Assembly (NCBI RefSeq): GCF_047948215.1
Contig: NC_134455.1
Coordinates: 307,662,147 to 307,726,146 of the forward strand
Direction: 5' to 3'
Source: Lycorma delicatula
Lineage: Eukaryota > Arthropoda > Insecta > Hemiptera > Fulgoridae
Length of the DNA stretch: 64,000 bases
Shown in pieces: positions 55,450 to 64,000 of this stretch (position 1 is its first letter; each line of letters starts with the position of its first letter). Below the pieces are notes generated by a model. That model was not told where the DNA came from, made no database searches, and saw only the letters and a list, made by a program, of their open reading frames with translations. A program made the translations under genes and the position numbers.

Positions 55450-57480
55450 GATACTTTCATAGCATTAGGTCCTGCAAGCGCAATTCCTGGCGCTCCTTCG
55501 TTCAGTAGCAAGGGAATAGAGACCCTTGGGGCGTTGTGTATAGAGCCCCTGGACATAAGCGCAGGAAAGATATCCTCCTGTCAACTTTGTCAACCCGTGA
55601 GGGTGTGGTAATTGAAAAGGACCGTATCCTTAATATTTTGCTGAATGATTTGCTCCCAGATGACACTATGGTGGGTGAGGTTTCATACCACCGGCTTGTC
55701 AGGCGGGAGGTCGCGATTTTCGAGACCGACATACAATCTTCTGAGATCACTGAGGCGGAAGTGCGCCAGATGTTCTGTAGCATGGAATGGCACAAGACCA
55801 CCGGATAGGAGTGTATCACAGTGGAGCTCCTCGTCCGAGCACTTCCAGTAGTCCTTGGTCCTCTAACTAGAATATATAATAGGTTGCTTTTCGCCGGCCA
55901 CTTTCCGGCATGTTGGAAGCGTGGAGACTTGGTGTTGTTGTTCAAAGGTAGCGAAAAAGATCCTACTGTTAGTTTTTCTTACTGCCCACTAACGCTCTTG
56001 CCCGTGATTAGCAAGGTTTTGAGAAGGTTCTATATTTGCGTATTAATGTTAGATTGGCCACTGATCATTTGCTAACGGACACCGGTATAGTTTCTGACCA
56101 GGCAAGAGCACTAAGCATGCCATACTAAAGGTGATGGATATAGCTTCCACCACCTTTAGTATGGCATGCTTAGTGCTTATGCTTAGTGATGGATATAGCT
56201 TCCTCCAGTTCATGTAAATATGAATTAGGGATTTTTCCGGGGCATTTAACAACTTATGGTGGCCCTCTGCCTTGTTTCAGATGCAGAAGCGTAAGTGTAC
56301 ACGAAATGAACTGGAAGTGCTCTCAAGTTATTTCAGCCATCGGACCGTTTCCCTGCGTGATGGCGGCTCGGAGGTTCATAAGACCTTAATTAAAGGATAC
56401 CCTCAGGACAGTGTTTTGAGTCCCCATCTTGGTTCACAGAATTCGATTCGATGTTGCGTTTAAGGTTGCCATGTGGTTGTCGTGTCATAGCTTACGCTGA
56501 CGACACGCTGCTACTGATTGAAGGAGATTTGCGTAACGAGGTAGAATTCCGAGCTGTTCGTGCTTGTAAGACACTCAGACTGTGGAGTCTCCAACATAAG
56601 ATGATTTTCAGCCAAGAAAAAACCACAATGATGTTGCTTAAGGGCCGATTGGCTGCTTCCCGATGAATCCGGGTTCGGATGGCTGGTCTCCCCATTCGGT
56701 ACGTTACGACTCAAAAATACCTGGGTGTTATTCTTGATGAGAATTTTCGGTTCAAGGAAATCTACAGTATGTAGCAAAAAAGGCCGCTGATGCTTTTTAT
56801 GGAATCCGTAGAGTCATTTATCCCGATTGCGGGTTGAATTACCGTACCATGCGTATACTTTACAAAAGCGTCAGTGAAGCTATTATGCTGTATGCTGCGC
56901 CTTTCTGGGCTCACCGCATGGCTTTTAGGTGTTGCGCGGACATTTTGCTGCGGGCCCAGCGACTCCTCTTGCTGGCTGTTATAGGCGGTTCTCGCGGGAG
57001 ACAGTTTGTGTTACAGCCGGAATCAAACCAACAGATATGTTGGCTAATGAGCGTAAGGAACGCTACATTTCCAAGATAAATAACCTATTGACGTCAGAAC
57101 GAAAGCAGGAGATTGAAGACCAGGGTCATGCGTCTTGGCAGATCAGGTGGGATGAATCTCCAACAGGTCGCTACGCGCATGGTATATTTCCTATAGTGTC
57201 TAATTTAGGTGCGATAGATGGGTCTCCCGCAATCGGTATATCACACAGTTTCTCTTCGGGCATGGTGCCTTTCGAACGAGTTTGGCTAGGTTTCGTTTGG
57301 TGGATTCGAGTCAATGCCAGGATTGCGGGACTGATGATACAGTGGACCAGGTCCTCTACGTCTGTTCCCGATTACGAGGTCGAATTTTCACGAGCTGTTA
57401 GGGAACTTGAGAGAATACATTTCTTTTTTAGTTCTCCGTACCAACTGGATGATCAGCGAGGTATGGCCGGCCTATAGTGG
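55450..57480 (+). pseudogene. R1-clade LINE family A, ORF2 reverse transcriptase and C-terminus
   Basis: Resumes in the linker with WRSFV..QGNRDPWGVVYRA (55490-55550), typical of R1. Reverse transcriptase blocks: IYNRLLFAGHFPACWKRGD, LVLLFKGSEKDPT, RPLTLLPVISK (about 55860-56025). A damaged finger/motif A region follows with a template-switch duplication (56107-56203), then SYFSHRTVSLRDGG, GYPQDSVLSP (56396) and motif C YADD intact (56493-56504). After the polymerase come YLGVILDENFRF, YGIRRVIYPDCGLNYRTMR, RAQRLLLLAVIGG, LANERKERYISKI, and a final finger CQDCGTDDTVDQVLYVC (57315-57370) in which the usual His is Gln. Numerous shifts and stops. Frame end near 57477. Confidence 0.85.
56107..56203. 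repeat. Perfect 27-bp inverted duplication with flanking direct repeat
   Basis: The left arm (56107-56133, AGCACTAAGCATGCCATACT...) has an exact inverted copy at 56151-56177. GTGATGGATATAGCTTCC occurs at 56131-56148 and again at 56186-56203. The combination of inverted arm and direct repeat is the signature of a replication template switch inside the reverse transcriptase pseudogene. Confidence 0.95.
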
Positions 57481-57484
57481 CTGG

Positions 57485-58235
57485 TTTTCTTTGCGCCCTT
57501 GCGATGTGTAGGTCTGCAGAGGGAGTTTGATCGAGGTACTCGATCGTGATAGGATCCCGAGTGCCTAGGGTTCCGGCTTAGGCATTGGATTGGTTGGAGG
57601 TAGGCACATTGGCATCGTACCACGGTTATATTGGTATTGTTTGTGATTCGATTTGTGGCTCGCGCTGGTGGGAGTGGCTGCGCTGCCGGTGTATGGTAGC
57701 CCATGCAACCAGGGTCCTTGCTTCCCTTCGCCGGTGGCGGTCCTGGTCGTGACTTGGTAATGCCATGTGAGACACCATAATGGGACTGGTGAGGGTGCGG
57801 AGTTTTCCCCGGCTCCTGCGCGAACCGGATTGAGGTTGCGTTCCCCTTGTTAGGCGACCTAAACTGGTCGACTTATTTGGGTGTAGGTCTGAATTTCTAT
57901 GTTGCGTAAAACACAATTTTGATTAGTATGAGTGTAACACTGATTTAACTTTAAACTCGTTCGTTTTCTGAGGCATTCACAGTCACGAACGGTGTTGTCA
58001 AATCTGTACTCGACGCGAGGTTCGCGCTTCCGCGGTTTCGGTTGGATAGTTTGAGGGAATCATATTAGGTTGAATGTGAAGATGTCCGTTTGAGGCACAT
58101 GAAGGTGAAATTTGATATGTATTTACTGATGCAAATGTCTACCGAGGCATTTACATAGCTGGCATCCCGACCGAGGCCTGGCTGATGACATCAGTTAGAG
58201 GGTCTAAAGACGACCTCCGGTAAAGCCCATCAGGG
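57485..58235. other. G+C-richer non-coding block between converging R1 elements
   Basis: Composition is clearly higher in G+C than the window average, with CCGGTGTATGG, CGACGCGAGGTTCGCGC and CCGACCGAGGCC words, but no domain in any frame. It most likely contains the 3' untranslated region of plus-strand family A followed by that of minus-strand family B. The boundary cannot be placed by eye. Confidence 0.45.
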
Positions 58236-58726
58236 CTTGGAACAGAGGGGGTGGTGTGGCGACCGGTAACGTCACAAGTCCGGCATCTCATCTGGTCTGC
58301 CACTTCTCCAGTAGAATTCCCCACGTCTCAGCCTTCGTCATCCCCTCCTACCTTCTCGTTAGCTGTGTTGCCCTGAATACTGCTGCGATGACCTCTACCG
58401 CATCGCTCGAAATCGCACGTTACGCAGAGGCCACCTTGACCGATGCCCTCCTCTGGAGTGAGGAGAGCAGCCTCTAATTCCTTGCTCTCACCAGTGCCCC
58501 CCACCATCATTACTACTCATTAGTCTTGTAAGAGCATCAAACGTCCTTCCTGCTTTGCCAGCCGCCTCCTTATATGATGAGTAAAGAGGCCTGACTTGTC
58601 CAACCACACGCCAAGGTACTTAGCACTCCTTGACGTGCGAACTCTTGTATCCTTGACCGTTATTTCCAACTCCCTGATTCGTCTGCGGCCAACTATCGCC
58701 ACCATAGTTGTTTTATGGGAGGCCAG

Positions 58727-58897
58727 TTCTTTGGTGGTTGGGTTTCAATTAACCACACATCTCAGGAATGGTCGAACTGAGAATGTACAAGACTACACTT
58801 CATTTACATTCATACATATATCATCCTTTTTCATCCTCTGAAGTATTATCTGAACGGTAGTTACCGGAGGCTAAACAGGAAAAAGCAAGCAAGCAAG
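58727..58897 (+). mobile_element. SINE family A, 5'-truncated, inserted in R1 family B
   Basis: Starts at TTCTTTGGTGGTTGGGTTTC in the body, so the tRNA-like head is absent, and runs through TTAACCACACATCTCAGGAA to the tail GTAGTTACCGGAGGCTAAAC and a (GCAA)n end. The flanking R1 reading (LEERGLS before, LASHKTTMV after, minus strand) is continuous once the SINE is removed, so the SINE is the younger insertion. No clear target-site duplication. Confidence 0.9.
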
Positions 58898-58948
58898 ACT
58901 CAGTCCTCGCTCCTCCAGCCAGCCGTTTACATTTCGACCGCCTCATTT

Positions 58949-58981
58949 GACAGAGGAAGAGGGGTAACCTCTTCCTCTGTC
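58949..58981. repeat. Perfect 14-bp inverted repeat inside R1 family B
   Basis: GACAGAGGAAGAGG (58949-58962) and its exact complement CCTCTTCCTCTGTC (58968-58981) surround a 5-nt loop. The related fragment at 50.9 kb lacks the left arm, so the palindrome arose in this copy. Confidence 0.9.
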
Positions 58982-59339
58982 GGGCTACTAGAAGCGCCAG
59001 ATCGTCAGCGTAGGTGACTGCCTGAGTGTCCCCCTGGAAACTCCAATCCCAGGAGGCCGTCATACACAATGTTCCACAATTGTGGGCCAAGCACGGAACC
59101 CTGTGGTTAGCTGTAAGTAGCTCTCAGCGAATCCATTACCACCGCCCACGGAATGCTATTGAATGCATTTCATATGTCAAGTAGGATGACCAGAGGTATC
59201 CTCCTTGTTCGCCGCGTACCTCTCACCGTGTTCCGTGGCCAGTCTACACATATTTAACTGCATCGATCGTCGACTTGAATCCGTATTGACGCTGTGAAAA
59301 ATCACCGTTAGCCAACAGTTCCATTCTGGAAAAAAAATT

Positions 59340-60240
59340 TTTTTTAAAAATCTACTCTGAATCTCTTAATGGAGAATATTATTAGCATAGAAGAACAAAT
59401 TTTACCATAATATGGTAAAATTTATTGTTTTTAAGGTTCAATTTTTAAAATTGAAAGTTCAATTTTTTTTAAGAAAACCAATACAAATTATGGAAAATTA
59501 CCAATTTATTCCTCTTTTCCCACTAGAGCAGTTTTAATATTATAAAACTTTGTTATATATATACACATATATTATATATAGAGATTATATAAATATTTAC
59601 TGTTTATATGAGCTTATTCTTGGCTTCAAATCAAATAAAACTCTGGAAACTAGCAATTAAAACACATTAAATATAAAAAGATATTTTAGTAAAGTACTAC
59701 ATAATGAAAAGTAATAAACTAATTATAGAAAAAACACATTTAAAAATGCCATTTTAAACAACATTCTAAACTAACACAAATACACAGAAACCACAATACA
59801 AGATACACCTTCATTTAAAATTCTTCCAACTCAATTAATTTTCAGCAGCTTATTATGACATGTCATTTTAAAGGCTTCTATTTCCTCCTTTCCATTTCTC
59901 CTACATCCTCATTTTCACCTCTTAGTGCTACATTCCATATCAAGATATTTTTAAGAAAACTTTTGTAATCTTGGAGTGAGTAATTGCTCCTGAAGGTGGA
60001 GGAACCACATGGTCAATCGTATTAGAATGCAGAATGCAACAGGAAACCATTGTATTAAAGTTCCATGGGGAATCCTTAGTAGTTCATAACATGATATGAA
60101 CCTTACTATAAAAGTATCCGGAGGCAAAGACCTCCTTCAATCAGATCTCCAGGAGAGGGGGTACAATAGAGGGTTTTATGCATATGAGGAAGTTCTAGGG
60201 AAGGAATTTAAAGAGGAAAAATAAAATAGCAACAAGGAGG
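59340..60240. other. A+T-rich intergenic DNA
   Basis: A perfect short palindrome AAATTTTACCAT / ATGGTAAAATTT lies at 59397-59423. Otherwise nothing recognised. Confidence 0.4.
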
Positions 60241-60248
60241 AAGTTAAA

Positions 60249-60384
60249 TTAACCACACATCTCAGGAATGATCAACATGAGACTGTACAAGACTACACTT
60301 TACATTCATACATATCATACTCATTCATCCTCTGAAGTAACACCTTACGATGGTTATGGATGCTACACAGAAAAAGAAAGAAGA
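60249..60384 (+). mobile_element. SINE family A, 3' half with target-site duplication
   Basis: Begins at TTAACCACACATCTCAGGAA and ends in the tail CTGAAGTAACACCTTACGAT...CTACACAGAAAAAGAAAG. AAGTTAAA occurs at 60241-60248 and 60385-60392. The start of the RTE-B element follows within a few bases. Confidence 0.85.
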
Positions 60385-60392
60385 AAGTTAAA

Positions 60393-63190
60393 AAAAACAT
60401 TAAGAATTGGAATATTGAATGTTTTAACACTAATATAAAGTGGAAAACTTGAGAATGTAATAAATGAGATGATCAAAAATGCTTAGACATTCTGAGTATG
60501 AGTGAAGTGGGATGGAAAGAAATAGAGAAATATTAATCAGGAATTTCCAGTTTTACTTTTCAGGGGCAGAAAAGTGTCATAGTAATGGAGTAGTATACTG
60601 ATTAATAAGAAACTGGTAGGAAAAGTATTAAAGGTAAGTATGTTGATGAAAGGTTGATGATGATGCCGATAAAGGGGGAAGATAAAGATATAATAATTCA
60701 AATGTACATGCCAACCACTCAGTACACATATGAGGAAGTAGAACATTGTTATGAAGGATAAAAGAGTTAATCGGGAAAAAAAGAATGGGGCATGTTTAGT
60801 GATACTAGGTGACTGGAATGCTGTAATTAGAGAGGGAAGGGAAAACAAGGCAGTTATAAAATATGATCTAGGAATTAGAGTTAAAAGAAGAGAAAGACAG
60901 GTTAGATTCTGCAAGGATAAAAAGTTACTGTTGGGAAACATCCTGTTTGAAAATCTTATAAGAAGAAGATGTACATGGGTATCATGAATGAACAGAGAAA
61001 AGTATCATTGATTATATTATGATACAACAAAGATTTAGAAATTGTTTAAAGAATGCTAAGTCTAATCCAGGTACAGATATAAATTCAGATCACAATTAGG
61101 TTGTGGCAGAAGTGAACATTAGGCTCAAGAAATATGGACTGGCAAGAAAAGAAATTATTATGATTTAGAGAAGCTAAGGGAACAGGAAACAATTCAGGAA
61201 ATGGATAAATTGTTACTGGAAAATATGAGAGTGGAAGATAAACCAAGTAATGCAGATGATAAGTGGATAAAAATTAAGAAGAATTCGAAGGAAACAGCAA
61301 AAGAGACTAGGGTATAAAAACAGGAACAGAATACAAAAAGAATGGGTTACACACTTGTAACCCATTTTGTCTGACATTTCACTAAATGTCAGACAAAATG
61401 AATATTAGGAGAAAGTGGAAAAATATACAAACAGAAGAAGATAGAATGAAATATAGAAGGGTGAATAATGAACTAAGAAAGGAAACTGAGAAAGCTAAGG
61501 AAAATTTGCTTGAGGAAAAATGTATAGTGATAGAAAATTTGGAAAAAGAAGAGAGATATGAGCTAATGTATAAAGAAGCATCAGAAGTAGTTTTTAAAGA
61601 GAAACTGGGGAAGAAAGTGTGTCAGATAGAGGCAAAGGATCTCACTTAATGAGAAGGATGAAATGAAAAGGAGATGGGAAGGATACATTGCAGATTTTAT
61701 GTGTTAGGTGAAAAGTCAAGAGAAATAAATCATGAAGATCAAAAAGGATGCAGTATATTAAAAAGTGAAATAAATGAGGCCATTAAAATGACAAGAAAAG
61801 AAAAGCTGAGGAGTGTGATGAAATACCAGTTGAACTGTTCAAAGCACTAGGAAAGACAGAAGAATTGTTAATACTAGATCTATGCAGTTGAATACTTGAA
61901 GAAGTAAATTGGCCAGAGAACTTCTGGGATACAATAACGGTACCAGTAGAAAAGAAAAGAAATACAAAGAAGGAGAATATAGAATGATTTACCTAATATC
62001 ACATGCAGGGTTAAGGGTTCTAAATAAGAGGATATACAATAAATTGGATGGCAGTATTGAGGAAGAACAATATGGGTTTAAAAGAGGTGTTAAAACAAGC
62101 AAGGAACGTTATAGGGCTTCTAAGAGAAACAGGTGAGAGATATGGAAAGGAGGCAGAGAGTTTATGTTGCACTTGTCGACCGAGAAAAGGTGTTTGACAG
62201 AGTTAAATGGGATAAATTAGTGCTAATTTTGGAAAAGAAGGGAGAGAGAGGCACCTAATAAAAGAACTGTATTATAACCAGAGAATAAAAGTGAGGGTAG
62301 TAGACGAAACGACAAGAAGAATAGGGATTGGAAGGGGAGTTAGGCAAGGATGCTGCTTGTCACCAACACTGTTTAGTATATATCTGGTAGAAATAATTAA
62401 ATGGTGTCTGAATGGGAAAAGAGCAATAAAGATCGGAGGAAGAAGAATAGGATGTATAAGTTTTGCTAATGACATATTGGCGAAGATTCCAAGTAAACTA
62501 AGTGAAATGCTTGATGACTTAAATGAAGCTTGTGAAAGTCAGGGTATGATCAAAATATATGGTATAAGTGGAAAAGAGGAGAGAATTGAGATTAAGATAG
62601 GAAATGAAGTTTTAGAACAGGTGAAGAAATTTCAGTACTTGGGAGCTTTATAACTGATGGCCTGACTTGCACAACAGAAATTAAAGCAGGAATATCAATA
62701 AGTAAGCAGGAATTTAATAAGAAGGGAAGACTGCTATGCGGAAAGTTAAAGAAGAGATTAATGAGATGTTTTATTGAAGTGTGATGCTCTATGGAGCTGA
62801 AACATGGATGATGAGAAAAGCAAACAGAAAACGAATTGAGGCTTTTAAGATGTGGGTGTGGCACAGAATGATAAATGTTAGATGGCAAGACCATGTAACA
62901 AATGAAGAAGTATTAAGGAGAATTGGAGAGAACAGGAAACGATAAATGTGATTGAATGTAGGCAAAGGAATGACTAGGACACTGTATAAGAAGAAAGTGT
63001 TTATTAGTGGGTGCAATGGAAGGTTTGGTGAATGGAAGAAAAGGAAGAGAAAAGAAGAGATTTCAAATGATAGATGGGATCATGGAAAAGGGAAAATATG
63101 CAGAAACCAAGAGGTTAGCAAAGAACAGAACAAGGTGGAGAGCAGTAGCCGTGACAGGTCCTGCTCTAATGATAGAACACTGTGAATGAA
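60393..63190 (+). mobile_element. RTE-like LINE family B, near full-length, inactivated
   Basis: Endonuclease: LRIGILNVLTL, SGKLENVINEM (60405-60475), MSEVGWKE (60500), YVDERLMMMPIKGEDKD, IIIQMYMPTTQYTYEEVEH, VILGDWNAVIREGRENKA (60801-60850), FCKDKKLLLGNILFENLI, DINSDHNXVVAEV with the catalytic SDH (61076). Linker 61100-61750 contains two perfect hairpins. Reverse transcriptase: DEIPVELFKALGKTE (61818), LISHAGLRVLNKRIYNKL, EEQYGFKRG (62061), motif A VALVDREKVFDRV with Asp intact (62167), GVRQGCCLSPTLFSIYLVEI (62336), motif C as FAND (62461) instead of FADD, FQYLGAL. C-terminus: MLYGAETWMMRKANRKRIEAF, WVWHRMINVRWQDH. The element ends near GAACACTGTGAATG. Many shifts and stops. Confidence 0.9.
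61341..61398. repeat. Two adjoining perfect hairpins inside RTE-B
   Basis: AATGGGTTACA/TGTAACCCATT (61341-61351, 61356-61366) is immediately followed by TTTTGTCTGACATTT/AAATGTCAGACAAAA (61365-61379, 61384-61398). The two stems share 2 bp and each has a 4-nt loop. Confidence 0.95.
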
Positions 63191-63194
63191 TGAA

Positions 63195-64000
63195 GTTTAC
63201 ACTAGACTTATTGTAGTATTACTCTCTAAATAGCAAAATTTTATATCTTCTGCTCTATTATACACACTTATTCTCATATTTAATTTTTCAGTAGCCTCTT
63301 TTCTATCACATTTCATTTACTTTGTTTTAGATGCATTTATTTTTAAACTAAATTTCTCTCCTAGCAATAAATTCTTGCTATTCAGCATTTCTTCCAACTT
63401 ATGTTTGCTTTTCTGTCACCAGCAAATCACAGCACTTTTATTTTTTCTCCTTGGCTATTCACTCCACTTTGAAATTTTTCTTTCAAAACTTGTATCTTTC
63501 TTCTAATATAGAAAAAGCAGAATGGGCAGATTGTCTCATTTATTTCTCAATTCAAGTTAGTCTTTCTTCATATTGTACCTAAAACTGCTACCAATTTTTG
63601 TAGAGCTTTTAAATAGATGTTCTTGCTTTATATTTTATGTTCAAATTTTCTTATATGATAAATTTTTTCATTCTGCATAAAATGAATGTACTATACAGAA
63701 GGTTCTTTTTAAGCATGCTTCTACTTTCTAAACTGATCTGAGGACTGTAATTTCTTCCTGTGTACCAATCACCTTTCTGAAACTGAACTGGTCCTTATCT
63801 AACTCACCTTCATCACTTAAGTAATATGTGTAAAACAAATATTGTTATAGTTTTGAAATTTTTGTTTTGCTTTCTTTAGTATGTTAACAGTTACTTCTTT
63901 TTGAAATTTGAGGATATTCCTTCAGTCTCAGAGATTTTGCATACAATGCATGAAGGTTATTTAACCCTATTTCTCCCAGTTCAGCACACTAGTTCAGATG
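63195..64000. other. Intergenic DNA, nothing recognised
   Basis: Moderately A+T-rich with pyrimidine-rich stretches. No coding frame, SINE or TIR recognised up to the window end. Confidence 0.4.

Larger units (their letters stand above)
58240..59330 (-). pseudogene. R1-clade LINE family B, ORF2 reverse transcriptase, split by a SINE
   Basis: Minus strand from 59330: LLANGDFSQRQYGFK, STIDAVKYV, then KNAFNSIPWAVVMDSLRATY (motif A region with the catalytic Asp position damaged) and PQGSVLGPQLWNIVYDGLLG (motif B). Motif C is VTYADDLALL with YADD intact (59001-59012). The tail KRLAGGARTES is interrupted at 58897 by a SINE A. It resumes at 58726 with LASHKTTMVAIVGRRRIREL, RTSRSAKYLGVWLDKSGLFT, HHIRRR and a weaker region to about 58240. 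It lacks gag, endonuclease and C-terminal finger. It is a different family from A, judged by sequence. Confidence 0.85.

Noticed and set aside
57626..57916. 96-codon Arg/His-rich minus-strand frame
   Set aside because: Lies in the G+C-richer non-coding block after R1-A ORF2; composition-driven, with no domain.

Overview
This window reads as a stretch of A+T-rich intergenic DNA (about 70% A+T by eye) from a large, repeat-laden arthropod genome, most likely an insect. A sap-sucking hemipteran such as a planthopper relative is a guess from the repeat mix and not a demonstrated assignment. I find no convincing intact host gene. Almost every coding signal is a decayed transposable element, recognised by pasting together short reading frames across frameshifts and stops.

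Layout. 0-8 kb: a 44-bp SINE scrap with target-site duplications, a LINE reverse-transcriptase tail, a faint mariner helix-turn-helix trace, a 160-bp GT microsatellite, then a minus-strand LINE block in which the 3' end of one ORF2 is followed by the gag-like ORF1 of another. 8-17 kb: a tRNA-type SINE (family B), a Tc1/mariner-like transposase remnant, two head-to-tail copies of a second SINE (family A) flanked by three copies of the same target site, and a fairly complete mariner transposase fossil. 17-25 kb: mostly repeat-poor A+T-rich DNA plus one SINE A with a perfect 14-bp target-site duplication. 25-30 kb: 5'-truncated RTE-like LINE ends, a terminal-inverted-repeat (TIR) element present both directly and inverted, and a small MITE. 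31.9-32.9 kb: a PIF/Harbinger element with the nuclease on one strand and a MADF-domain protein on the other. 33-39 kb: more SINEs, two dispersed repeat families, a 1-kb foldback element with 400-bp arms, and a DUF4817-type transposase N-terminus.

41-45 kb holds two head-to-tail copies of one RTE-like LINE (RTE-A), the first flanked by an 11-bp target-site duplication. 45-50 kb has a second TIR-element copy, a SINE B, a composite microsatellite and an unidentified decayed coding region. 50.9-59.3 kb is an R1-clade block: family A on the plus strand (gag, endonuclease, reverse transcriptase) is split by 2.9 kb of DNA carrying two separate mariner remnants, and it runs head-on into family B on the minus strand, which itself carries a SINE. 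60.2-63.2 kb holds a SINE fragment abutting a near full-length RTE-like LINE of another family (RTE-B).

How the pieces relate: the SINEs have tRNA-like heads with pol III A and B boxes and must have been moved by LINE machinery. Families A and B share the same 3' tail, which suggests one common partner LINE. The DNA transposons (mariner, Tc1-like, Harbinger, DUF4817-type) are all broken, and several TIR repeats look like their non-autonomous passengers. The most distinctive signals are repeated insertion at one target site by SINE A, a set of perfect short inverted duplications inside decaying elements that look like template-switch mutations, the two-strand Harbinger remnant, and the unidentified coding traces at 48.9-50.1 kb. 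All family assignments were made by eye without database searches.
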